Shown here: positions 52,730 through 60,955 of the stretch, piece after piece
Position numbering within the stretch: the stretch's first letter is position 1
How the letters are laid out: every line of letters begins with the position of its first letter
Assembly: GCF_046127645.1 (NCBI RefSeq)
Contig: NZ_CP175919.1
Length of the DNA stretch: 64,000 bases
Origin: Clostridium_F caseinilyticum
GTDB lineage: Bacteria; Bacillota; Clostridia; Clostridiales; Clostridiaceae
Strand: one strand, 5' to 3'
The notes under the pieces: model-generated
Told to the model about the DNA's origin: nothing
Databases searched by the model: none
What the model saw: only the letters and a program-made list of their open reading frames with translations
Program-made: the position numbers and the translations under genes

Positions 52730-52973
52730 AGTACCATGCTACCAATCCTTCTCTTTTAAATTCTCCATTTGAATTATATTCCTCAATCAATCTAAGTGCA
52801 TGAGCAGCATATCTTTTTCCAAAATCTTCAGCTGAATCTTTTAAAAAAATTCTTTTATTTGTTTTTAAATCTAAAGCAACTTTTCCTGGATAATTTCTAT
52901 TATCTTCTGGAAAATATTCGTAAGTAACCATATCACTAGTTAATTCTATTAATTTTAAAGTAACCACTCTCAC
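52728..52973 (-). CDS. immunity-like protein paired with the MuF-fused toxin domain
   Basis: The 81-residue protein (VTYEYFPEDNRNYPGKVALD, AEDFGKRYAAHALRLIEEY, NGEFKREG) shares the YxYxP...GK...F-x3/4-AA...RxI...G-x-F pattern with the product at 37224-37475. It starts with GTG at 52973 or, with better spacing from AGAGGTG, at 52967. It follows the MuF gene by 4 bp. I infer it is the cognate immunity protein; no family name is assigned. Confidence 0.65.
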   Translation of the reverse strand: MRVVTLKLIELTSDMVTYEYFPEDNRNYPGKVALDLKTNKRIFLKDSAEDFGKRYAAHALRLIEEYNSNGEFKREGLVAWY

Positions 52974-52977
52974 ACCT

Positions 52978-54147
52978 CTATCCTAAATTATTCTTCTTTA
53001 AATACTCCATCAAAGCCCTAGCATAATTATATTTTTTCTCTGTTAACCTATGGGCTTCTATATACTTCTTATTATACCTACACATCAATTCATATTCAAG
53101 TCTTTCATGTTTCAACATGATTAAATCATGTTCTTGAATATTTTTACCTTCTCTAAGTCTTTGCCATGATTGTGCCATATCATAATCTGGAGAAAAGTTA
53201 CCATATCCTTGATCTAAAACATATTTATTTATAAAAACATGATTATACACTTTTTCAATTGTTTTAGGATTTAATCCAGTATTTTTAGCTATAGCTAAAA
53301 TTTCTTCTTTCGAGTTTCTCCTGCGTACTGATTCATAATATTCCCCTGCATGTTTATCTCTTCTTTTAAAATCCGGGTCATTTTTACTGGTAAGTGCTCC
53401 ACTTAATGCACCAGAAGTTTTAAAAACATCTTCTATAGTGTAAAAACATCTACATAATGGGTGTCTTGGTAACTCTATCTTTTTATCAATATCAAATACC
53501 TTATCATTATCTGGGGCACAAATAGGACAAGTCCTACCATCTAAAGTAGCATTATATCTTATTTTCTTAACTCCAGTTTCAATGCAGAATCTATCAAAAG
53601 CATTATTAGAACATCTATTAACTTCTGTTTCTGTAAGTCTTTTTGCATTATACGCATTGGTATTAAATGTTTTTTCAATGTCTTTCTTAATCTGATTAAC
53701 ATTTATTTTACCATCTAAAAACTGTTTAACTTGTTTATGCAAATGTTCTCCTACCGCTTTTTCATTTTCCCAAACTCTTTTACTAAAATGCTTACCCTTA
53801 AAATTACTTTCTGTAATTTTTCTAACATCTTTTAAATTTGCATTGTAAGAGTAAAAATTTAAAGTGTTTTTCACAGTGTTATCTAATATTTTATTTACAA
53901 CACGTGCTTGTGTCCCCTTTTGGCTTTGTGTGACGCTTTTAATTAGCTTTGATAACCTTTTGTATTCCTTAGACTTATCTTTGCTCTTAAGGCTCATTAA
54001 ACCATCTAAAACAGCATATGTTAAAATTATCATTGCTATAGCCTGTAATAATTCATCTCTATTCTGTTTTTGTTCTTTATAAACTTCCTTTAACTGTTCA
54101 TTAGCTTCATCATAAAGACTTTTGGCAAATTTTTCTTCCTTAGTCAT
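52978..54147 (-). CDS. MuF/SPP1 gp7-type minor head protein with C-terminal toxin-like domain
   Basis: I choose ATG 54147 (389 residues); a TTG nine bases earlier is possible. Residues about 1-160 are helical. Residues about 165-240 carry the MuF core (TETEVNRCSNNAFDRF, LDGRTCPICAPDNDKVFDID, PRHPLCRC). A linker (SGALSGALTSKNDP) leads to the last about 110 residues: HVFINKYVLDQG, FSPDYDMAQSWQRLREGK, LKHERLEYEL, YIEAHRLTE. That domain is the same as at the end of the 549-residue toxin. MuF proteins enter or associate with the virion, so the domain could be packaged and delivered. An immunity-like gene follows. Confidence 0.82.
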   Translation of the reverse strand: MTKEEKFAKSLYDEANEQLKEVYKEQKQNRDELLQAIAMIILTYAVLDGLMSLKSKDKSKEYKRLSKLIKSVTQSQKGTQARVVNKILDNTVKNTLNFYSYNANLKDVRKITESNFKGKHFSKRVWENEKAVGEHLHKQVKQFLDGKINVNQIKKDIEKTFNTNAYNAKRLTETEVNRCSNNAFDRFCIETGVKKIRYNATLDGRTCPICAPDNDKVFDIDKKIELPRHPLCRCFYTIEDVFKTSGALSGALTSKNDPDFKRRDKHAGEYYESVRRRNSKEEILAIAKNTGLNPKTIEKVYNHVFINKYVLDQGYGNFSPDYDMAQSWQRLREGKNIQEHDLIMLKHERLEYELMCRYNKKYIEAHRLTEKKYNYARALMEYLKKNNLG

Positions 54148-55061
54148 CACCTTCAAGCCCTAAATTATCTAAGTCTATTGGATCTTCATCTTTAAGTTTT
54201 TTAATTTCATTCTTAGGATTTTCAATGAAGCTTAATAAACTTAAACCTGTTTCAGTAGATAATTTATCACCTAATTGGCTTATCACTTGTGCTGTCATTA
54301 AATCATCCTGCGGAATATTAGGTGTAAACTTAATTTTTATATCTCTAAAGTCATATTCAATATTTTTAATAATTTTTAAATATATAAATAAGAATTTCAA
54401 CCTAATTTTAATACAATCTGCAATAGCTTTTTGATTAAGCTTACATTTTTCCTCTAAAGCAATTAATCTTGCCCTTAAGGCTAAGGAGCTTGTATTACTT
54501 TGCATTTTTTCATTATGATTAATGTGTGAACTTAATTGATACATCTTATCTTCCAACGTATTTAAAGTATTTTGTATAAATGTATCATTTATATTTTTTA
54601 TAAGCCATGCAGCAGTACCATTCTTATCTTTTATTTGCATTACGCCAAGCTTTTTCATTTTAGGTATATCTTTTTCGTCTAGCTGTACCCCAGTAAGCAC
54701 CATATAAGCATTCCTAAAATCACTTATTTCATTAGATATATCAGATAAATTAGTTTCGTATGCGTCTTGTAGACCCTTCAAGTCTTTAAATAGTGTATCA
54801 TTTTTACCTTCTTCACTTAAGCTACATAAGCCAACGGGTACTATTCCAAAAATATGTTTTGTAGGCTTGTTTATTTCCTCAAAACTCTCATTAAAATGGT
54901 ATATATTTCTTTCTGTATACACATCAATATAAGTATTATCATCAAATTTCAACTTATAAATGTGCATTAAAAAAGATATGTTACCAAAGTCATCTATAAC
55001 AACATATCCTTGTGTTGGTGGTATTATTTTACTAGAAAATTGACCTTCTTTATCTATATAA
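54140..55061 (-). pseudogene. portal protein, C-terminal part (interrupted by IS)
   Basis: This is the 3' part of an SPP1 gp6-like portal gene. An in-frame start inside it (ATG 54967) leaves 275 codons, but the frame reads back to 55061 at the IS edge (DKEGQFSSKIIPPTQGYVVI, then DDFGNISFL). Portal features include PVGLCSL, the long stem helices and the acidic C-terminus. Removing the IS and one 7-bp repeat joins it in frame with 56526-56882 to give 423 codons. It overlaps the MuF gene start. Confidence 0.88.
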
Positions 55062-56525
55062 CTTTAGTTAGGCAATTTTAAAATGTAAATTACCTATTGT
55101 AGATAAAATATGCTTGTTAGTATATTTTATCCAAACTGGATAATAACACTTATCCAATTTAAATTGATGCATTTTTGAAAAATTCTTAAGCAATTTTTAG
55201 TTCTGATAAAATATCTTCTAGTGTAGTATTCTGTTTTGATTTTTCGTATATAAAGCACACAAGTGCTTTCGCCGTGAGGCTGTTTAGATATTTCTGAGTT
55301 TCACCTATAGTCTTAAAATCTTTGTATTTGGAACTAACTCTAAATAATTCTAAAAAATTATAGATTAAGAATACTATAAGAAAATATCGTTCTATAGACA
55401 AAATGCTACGCATTCTATATTTATCAAAAGCTAAATTGCTTTTTAAATACTTATATGAAGTTTCTATACTCCATCTGTGTGAATAATATTTAATTATAGT
55501 CTCTGCATTTAATAATATGTCGGTAGACAGCAAATATACTGGGTTCTTTAATCCATCATGGGTAACTTCATAGCAAATAAGTATTTTAGCATAAGGGAAT
55601 TTAGCAACATTACCTTCATAGGTATATACTCTATAGTCCTTACCTTCAACTGTAACGAGGTCTAAGGTGTTAGGACTAATGAATTTTTCAAATTCTGATA
55701 ACTGCAGCGAAATTCCTAATGGAGATATTTTTCTGTTAGATTTAATTGCTCCTATTAGGTGGTAGCCCTTTTCTAAAGAAGCTTCTATTAATTTGTTATT
55801 TGTATACCATGAATCCATAAGACAATATATTCTTTCACAATTAGATGGAGTTTTAAAAGAAGTTATAAAATCTTTTGCAATATCAATCTTAGATTTAAAA
55901 TTTTTCTTTAAATCTTTGCAAAACTCCTTTTTGTAGTAAGGTTTATATTGTAAAGGAATGGATTTGTCATTTACAACAAAATTTGAAGTAACCACACAAT
56001 GTGACCAAATATTTTTACCTTCCGTATGGGAGTAATTATAAGATAGTCCTTGTATTTTCTTCGCTGATTCCTTGGAATTTACAGTGTCATCTATAATCAA
56101 AAATCCTACGGATTTAGGTTTAATATTATGTTCAAGGAAAAAGTTTAAATAACTAATTCTATTGTTGTTTAGAAGACTATCGTCCCATTTAGAATGGCTT
56201 AAAAATCTATAAATACAACTTTTGTCTTTTGAAGACAACACACTTTTAGCAATTTCTGATAAAGTTTTAGTGCCACGCAAATTAATTAATCCATTGGCAA
56301 TACTGGTTAAATGATTAAATTGAGGTTTAGACATTCCATAGTTTACATCATTTAAGTAATTGTAAAGTTCATCATTAATGGATACAATATTAGTACTTGG
56401 CATACTTCTTACCTCCCGTGTGTGTATTTGTGTGGTAACTTTTATATAACACGGCAAGAGAAAGTATGCCATATTTATTTTTTGGTAGTCTTACCAATTT
56501 AGATTTTTATTTTGCATAACTAAAG
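55062..56525. mobile_element. insertion sequence, 1464 bp, inserted in the portal gene
   Basis: The ends are imperfect terminal inverted repeats: CTTTAGTTAGGC at 55062 and, on the other strand, CTTTAGTTATGC at 56525, with similarity continuing for about 30 bp. The flanks carry a 7-bp direct repeat TATATAA (55055-55061 and 56526-56532). The element holds one transposase gene on the minus strand. The 7-bp repeat may include chance matches because the site is AT-rich. Confidence 0.92.
55186..56403 (-). CDS. DDE transposase (IS4/IS701-type)
   Basis: I choose the ATG at 56403 (405 residues) with GGGAGGT upstream; an upstream extension is likely non-coding. Residues read LIIDDTVNSKESAKKIQG (first Asp), CLMDSWYTNNKLI (second Asp) and YYSHRWSIETSYKYLK (Glu, in the YREK-like region). 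The gene is intact and fills the IS, so the element may still be active. Family placement between IS4 and IS701 is tentative. Confidence 0.88.
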   Translation of the reverse strand: MPSTNIVSINDELYNYLNDVNYGMSKPQFNHLTSIANGLINLRGTKTLSEIAKSVLSSKDKSCIYRFLSHSKWDDSLLNNNRISYLNFFLEHNIKPKSVGFLIIDDTVNSKESAKKIQGLSYNYSHTEGKNIWSHCVVTSNFVVNDKSIPLQYKPYYKKEFCKDLKKNFKSKIDIAKDFITSFKTPSNCERIYCLMDSWYTNNKLIEASLEKGYHLIGAIKSNRKISPLGISLQLSEFEKFISPNTLDLVTVEGKDYRVYTYEGNVAKFPYAKILICYEVTHDGLKNPVYLLSTDILLNAETIIKYYSHRWSIETSYKYLKSNLAFDKYRMRSILSIERYFLIVFLIYNFLELFRVSSKYKDFKTIGETQKYLNSLTAKALVCFIYEKSKQNTTLEDILSELKIA

Positions 56526-56882
56526 TATATAATATAATTCATAAGCTAAACTATATATAAGCATATTTTTAGCTAAATTAGAGTCGTGTCCTTCACTCCA
56601 ATGGTCCAGGTAATAGTCAATGTCATTAACTATGTTTTCATCTCCGGATTTACTTATATAGGTTACATCATTACCAACTGAATAGCTAACTTCTTCTTTA
56701 ATAAATTTCTTAATATAGTTAACTGGAGTTTTATTATTTGACCTTTCAGTAACCATTTTATAATTAGCCATTGCATCAGTATTGCCTTTATAATACTCAT
56801 ACATTTTATCATAAGTAATTTTATTGCTTTGATATTCTTCATATGCTTTTTTAAGTAAGTCTATATCTATAATTTCAATCAC
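56526..56882 (-). pseudogene. portal protein, N-terminal part (interrupted by IS)
   Basis: The first 119 codons of the portal: YQSNKITYDKMYEYYKGNTD, TPVNYIKKFIKEEVSYSVGND and NMLIYSLAYELYYI, after which the frame runs into the IS and stops at 56520-56522. The apparent start is GTG at 56880-56882, next to AGGAG; a rare ATT start with better spacing is possible. A portal cut here cannot form the dodecameric packaging ring. Confidence 0.88.
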
Positions 56883-56885
56883 CTC

Positions 56886-58661
56886 CTACAATCCAAATTT
56901 TCTTCTATCAAGAATAGTAACCTTGCTAACAACTTCAATAGTTTTAATTTTAGTTTCAAGTTCAGAAATACAGTCAATCATATCATCATGCACAGTATAC
57001 ATTTGTCCCTGGAAGTCTTTTATTTGTTCTATTGCTTTCTTACTGTCTTCACATTCAGAACAAACAACTATTTGTCCATTGTTAATTGGGTCAATGACTG
57101 TAGATATCTTTTCATCTTTATTTTTTCTTTGCATTTCATTTATCCATTCATAGGATTTCCCTTTTAGTATTGAGCTTTTTTCTATTAGTTCCTTGATTTT
57201 AACAACATCTGCACCTTGATATGTATTTTTTTCAATATTTATATGTGTTACATCAAGATTTCTTTCTAGCATTTCAACAACTTCCTTACAATATTGTTCA
57301 AAGCTTAATTTCTTCATAATTAAATCCTTTATATATGTGAAATCATTTGTTGCTTTAGAGCCAACGATTATAACTGTAAAGTCAGATTTCCTATTGGTAG
57401 TTGATGCAGGATCCACACACAACATTGTTTTAATTAAATCATGATTTTCAATTTCTTCTTTAGTTTGAGTACTAACTGACTTAAACCATTTTTCACCTAT
57501 AGAACTTGCATCATTCATTAATTCACTCATGAAAGAAGCTCTATTTTCCCAATAAGGAATAGCCAAGTCATTAAAGCAGTCCCATTTTTCTTCCCAAAGT
57601 ATAGGAAACTTCATATCTTCCTTATGGTTCTCATAAAATTCTTTTGCTTTTTCTTTACGCTGTTCTTTCTCTAACTTATCATCAAAATAAATCTTTTTAC
57701 ACTCTAGCCATAATTCACTTTCAAATATATCTTCTACTGTTTGGTTAGCTTCTAAAATAATAGCTCTTCTTAAAATAGTATAATAATCATTATTTCTACT
57801 TAATCTACTCATTAAGCAATCTATATGCAATACAGTTCCTATTGCTATTACCTTAGTAGCTTGTTTAACCTTCTTTCCTTTTCTATAAACAGCTTTATCT
57901 CCTACCTGTTCAATCTCTTTAGTCCATTTATTATATTGTTTATCCCTGGCCGCATCAGTTAATATATTCTTTTCATCCTGGAAGTCATCACCAATAAATA
58001 CAGTTGGTCTAATACCTCCCCAGTTAGCACCTCTGACAGAAGTTCCAGAACCAACAGTCCTAATATAAGTATCATTAGCAAATTCAACCTCATTAGAATT
58101 AACAGTATATTTCTTAGGGTTAATTAACTTACCAAAAGTGTTTATTATCTTTTCATTTTCATTAAACACTTTTTTAATGGAATCTAAAAATTGTGTAGCA
58201 TCTCCATCAGTTTTAGCCCCAATCAATGTGAATAAAGATTTTTTATAACAATGTAACCATACAGAAATAGCCATATCAAAAATAGTTGTTTTTGCAAATC
58301 CTCTAGGCTCTAATACTGCTAACTTATCGTATTTATCTCTAATAAACACATCATCTGCAATATTCCACAACTCATAATGTGCCTTGGAAAGTTCCCTTGC
58401 TGCATTTGGTTTATGATCTATTGGGTATGTTCCATCTTCATTCAGCCCTTTAACAACAAAAGTATCACTCATGAAGTACAGACAGAAAAACGTTATATCT
58501 ATTTCACCTAATGCTCTTGCTAATTTATCTAAGTTACTATTATTTGCCCTTAAAAGTGATTTAGATGTTTCACTATCATAATGTTTAATTAGATATTTAT
58601 TAAGTAAATAAACTTCATATTTAATCTGTGTATCAAATTCCAAATTGTCAAAGTAAATCAT
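56886..58661 (-). CDS. terminase large subunit
   Basis: The 591-residue protein has an atypical Walker A (LEPRGFAKTTI, about residues 113-123), Walker B (TVFIGDDFQDE) and coupling motif region. The C-terminal nuclease domain has acidic residues in LCVDPASTTNRKSDFTVI and HDDMIDCISEL. It packages DNA into the procapsid. GGGGGTG precedes the start. It overlaps the portal by the spacing typical of late operons. Confidence 0.9.
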   Translation of the reverse strand: MIYFDNLEFDTQIKYEVYLLNKYLIKHYDSETSKSLLRANNSNLDKLARALGEIDITFFCLYFMSDTFVVKGLNEDGTYPIDHKPNAARELSKAHYELWNIADDVFIRDKYDKLAVLEPRGFAKTTIFDMAISVWLHCYKKSLFTLIGAKTDGDATQFLDSIKKVFNENEKIINTFGKLINPKKYTVNSNEVEFANDTYIRTVGSGTSVRGANWGGIRPTVFIGDDFQDEKNILTDAARDKQYNKWTKEIEQVGDKAVYRKGKKVKQATKVIAIGTVLHIDCLMSRLSRNNDYYTILRRAIILEANQTVEDIFESELWLECKKIYFDDKLEKEQRKEKAKEFYENHKEDMKFPILWEEKWDCFNDLAIPYWENRASFMSELMNDASSIGEKWFKSVSTQTKEEIENHDLIKTMLCVDPASTTNRKSDFTVIIVGSKATNDFTYIKDLIMKKLSFEQYCKEVVEMLERNLDVTHINIEKNTYQGADVVKIKELIEKSSILKGKSYEWINEMQRKNKDEKISTVIDPINNGQIVVCSECEDSKKAIEQIKDFQGQMYTVHDDMIDCISELETKIKTIEVVSKVTILDRRKFGL

Positions 58662-58716
58662 CTTAACACCCCCTTAAGCATAATAAAAACACCTAGATAA
58701 ATTCTAAGTGCTAATT

Positions 58717-59379
58717 TTATACTAATTTACTTTCTTCATATTCTTTTCTATATCTATAATAAGTTGGCTTAGTTATTTCTAACAGTTTCATACATTCTAC
58801 CGGTTTAATATCTCCGTTAAGAACTCTTTTATATTCCTTACAGAATTTATCAAAGTTTAATACTCGTGGCCTTCCATAATCCTCCCATTCGCCCCTTGCT
58901 TTCTTAGCTGCAATACCTTCTCGTTGCCTTTTCTCTTTTTTCTCTAATTCAGCCTGAGCAAATGAAGCATACATTTCTATAAGCATATTATTTATAGTTT
59001 CCATAATCATAGTAGCTATAGAACTATCTTTAGGTAATTCAATTAATGTTGTTGGAATTTCTAATACCATTAATCTTATTCCATTATCTTGCATCTTTCT
59101 TATTTCTTTTAGGATGAGTTGCTTATTTCTACCAAGCCTATCAAGTTCCGTTAAAATTAAAGCTATTTGTTCATTTGGATTAACCTTTTTTATAAGATTT
59201 ATATCACTAATCATTTTATCATATGATGGTCTATCAAAATTTTTACCGGTTTGTTGGTCGTTATAAATTTCATTAACCAGTTCAATATTTTCTTTTTCTA
59301 TAAATTGATTTATTTCATGTATACCTCTATCTAAATGCTGTTCTTTTGTTGACGTTCTATGGTATGCAAAATATAACAT
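58717..59379 (-). CDS. serine recombinase (resolvase/invertase type)
   Basis: I choose the ATG at 59379 (220 residues) because AAGGAGATGT lies just upstream; an earlier in-frame ATG sits at the predicted transcription start. The N-terminal domain has YFAYHRTSTKEQ with the catalytic Ser, YNDQQTGKNFDRP, LILTELDRLGRN and the RQREGIAAKKARGEWEDYGRPR hinge. The C-terminus is a short helix-turn-helix (EITKPTYYRYR). It is too small for a large serine integrase, so it more likely resolves multimers or inverts DNA, fitting a phage-plasmid. Confidence 0.9.
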   Translation of the reverse strand: MLYFAYHRTSTKEQHLDRGIHEINQFIEKENIELVNEIYNDQQTGKNFDRPSYDKMISDINLIKKVNPNEQIALILTELDRLGRNKQLILKEIRKMQDNGIRLMVLEIPTTLIELPKDSSIATMIMETINNMLIEMYASFAQAELEKKEKRQREGIAAKKARGEWEDYGRPRVLNFDKFCKEYKRVLNGDIKPVECMKLLEITKPTYYRYRKEYEESKLV

Positions 59380-59490
59380 ATGGACATCTCCTTCAACTAT
59401 AAAAATATAATAAAATTTTATGTAGCCCAGCGCCGAGGGAAACAAAGGTTCAAATTTAGAACCTACCCCCATACCAGCTTTCTTCATACT
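59380..59490 (-). other. structured leader of the recombinase gene
   Basis: This 5' leader is much less AT-rich than its surroundings (59420-59480). It contains the inverted repeat AGGTTC-N7-GAACCT and a CGGCGC segment. It may fold to control recombinase translation, or be a DNA site such as a packaging or recombination site. Confidence 0.4.
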
Positions 59491-59493
59491 CTT

Positions 59494-59522
59494 ATTATAT
59501 TCTTATAGCATCAAAATGTCAA
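59494..59522 (-). promoter_or_regulatory. consensus sigma-A promoter of the recombinase gene
   Basis: TTGACA (59517-59522) and TATAAT (59494-59499) are both exact consensus with 17-bp spacing on the minus strand. Transcription would begin near 59487. Confidence 0.85.
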
Positions 59523-59528
59523 CATATA

Positions 59529-59621
59529 TTTTCGATACCTTTTTATTGTGGTTTCATTGCCTGTAAACGGCTTTAATCTGTTTAAATATTAATAGTCTCA
59601 CACAGTATACTTTTCGATACC
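59529..59621. repeat. TTTTCGATACC direct repeat flanking the promoter side
   Basis: The 11-mer TTTTCGATACC occurs at 59529-59539 and 59611-59621, 82 bp apart, each preceded by TATA (second copy with one extra C). The first copy lies just upstream of the recombinase -35. They are candidate recombinase subsites or a repressor operator. Confidence 0.5.
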
Positions 59622-59627
59622 ATACAT

Positions 59628-60041
59628 TTAATTATTATTATCTTCTTTTATTTCGCTTAGCAACTCATCTATATTAATATCTTTATTGTTATCTTTGTTG
59701 GCTGTAATCTCCTGTGTCTTATTAGTAGGAGTTCCACACAATCTATTGATAGCATATATAATAGCATCTAATGAAGTCTTATCACTATTACTCTTAAGGG
59801 CAATCCTAACAAGCTTATCAACTAATGGTTCTATATTAAGTAGTATCTTGTTGTTAACCTCAGATTTTAAGTCCTGTAAGCTTTTGTCAAGCTCAGCCTT
59901 AAACACTTCATTCTTATTCTTCCATGTTGATATTGTTTGTCTACTAACACCAGTGATAGTTGCAATATCGTTAATGCTCGTACCTTTGAGTAATAACTCA
60001 ATTACTTTCAACTGCTGTTGACTTAATTCTTTATTATCCAT
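59628..60041 (-). CDS. terminase small subunit (phBC6A51-like helix-turn-helix)
   Basis: I choose the ATG at 60041 (137 residues), although a GTG five codons earlier is possible since the GGAG site is far. The N-terminal helix-turn-helix (LKVIELLLKGTSINDIATITGVSRQTISTWKN) is typical of small terminases. The central helices and acidic C-terminus (INIDELLSEIKED) follow. It selects the packaging site. The recombinase gene separates it from the large subunit. Confidence 0.78.
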   Translation of the reverse strand: MDNKELSQQQLKVIELLLKGTSINDIATITGVSRQTISTWKNKNEVFKAELDKSLQDLKSEVNNKILLNIEPLVDKLVRIALKSNSDKTSLDAIIYAINRLCGTPTNKTQEITANKDNNKDINIDELLSEIKEDNNN

Positions 60042-60203
60042 ATTTACAGTTATCACTCCTTTACTTCTTTACAATAAAAAAGACACCTAGCTGTTTACTA
60101 AATGTCCTTTGCTTTATTTCCTATGATACTATTATATAACGTTAAAATAACTTAAAATTGTAATCTTTCAATAATATAATACTAAAATAATAATACAATA
60201 ATA

Positions 60204-60662
60204 CTAAAATAATAATTCAGATATTCTGCTTATTATCTTTCTTCTTACTTTAATACAATTATCAACCGATTGATTAAGCTCCTGTGCTATACTTGTCCAA
60301 CTCTTTGTTGGCTTACTAAAATATCTTAACTCAACTAATTTCTTTTCATCATATTCTAATAGCTCCATAACCTTATTAATCAATTCTTTTTCATTTATTC
60401 TATTTTCTTTTTCTTGCTGTAATAGTTCTAATTCTTTTTGAATATATTCATCTCTTCTTATGACTTCATTTTCTACTTCTGAATTAAACTTGTTTGTTTT
60501 ACCTGTTCTTTCTCCATATTCTATTGCTTTAAGACTTATATCATTTTTTAATTTTTTTATTTTAATATCTGCTAACTGGTTTAATATATCTATATCTTTG
60601 TAGTTATATAAATGATATTCTGTTTTTTTAAATTTATTTTCTTCCAACTTTTTTACCTCCAT
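60204..60662 (-). CDS. ArpU/RinA-like late transcription regulator
   Basis: The 152-residue protein is helical and ends in a sigma-70 region-4-like helix-turn-helix (LVELRYFSKPTKSWTSIAQELNQSVDNCIKVRRKII). This layout is that of ArpU/RinA activators of phage late genes. It lies just upstream of the terminase genes. The repeat cluster at 60669-60955 lies immediately before its start. Confidence 0.8.
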   Translation of the reverse strand: MEVKKLEENKFKKTEYHLYNYKDIDILNQLADIKIKKLKNDISLKAIEYGERTGKTNKFNSEVENEVIRRDEYIQKELELLQQEKENRINEKELINKVMELLEYDEKKLVELRYFSKPTKSWTSIAQELNQSVDNCIKVRRKIISRISELLF

Positions 60663-60668
60663 AATTAA

Positions 60669-60955
60669 GGTTACCTTTTTGAAGTCTTAAAAAAGGTAAC
60701 CTTTTTAACATGCTTCAAGCTTAGTAATACTAATACTTTAAATATTTTTTATTATGGTTACCTTTTTGTAAAAATAATGTGCCTATCTTTTATATATATA
60801 ATTTAAAATATATACACGTACGTATATTATTTTTATATTTAGGTAACTTGGTAACTTATATATATATATTTATATAAATAATATAGTAATATCAATACTT
60901 TACATAGGTTACCTTTTAGTTACCTTCTGGTTACCTTTATATTTTTTAGGTAACC
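60669..60955. repeat. nine GGTTACC/GGTAACC-type repeats
   Basis: Copies start at 60669, 60695, 60756, 60842, 60850, 60907, 60918, 60929 and 60949, most followed or preceded by TTTT/AAAA. The three at 60907, 60918 and 60929 are 11 bp apart, one helical turn. The last lies in the end of the primase gene. This 283-bp gap holds no gene; the repeats could be operators or an origin. Confidence 0.65.

Noticed and set aside
59418..59480. A tRNA-like or attachment-site segment (AGGTTC...GAACCT stem)
   Set aside because: The loop and stem do not fit a T arm and no acceptor or anticodon arm is visible; kept only as a structured leader.
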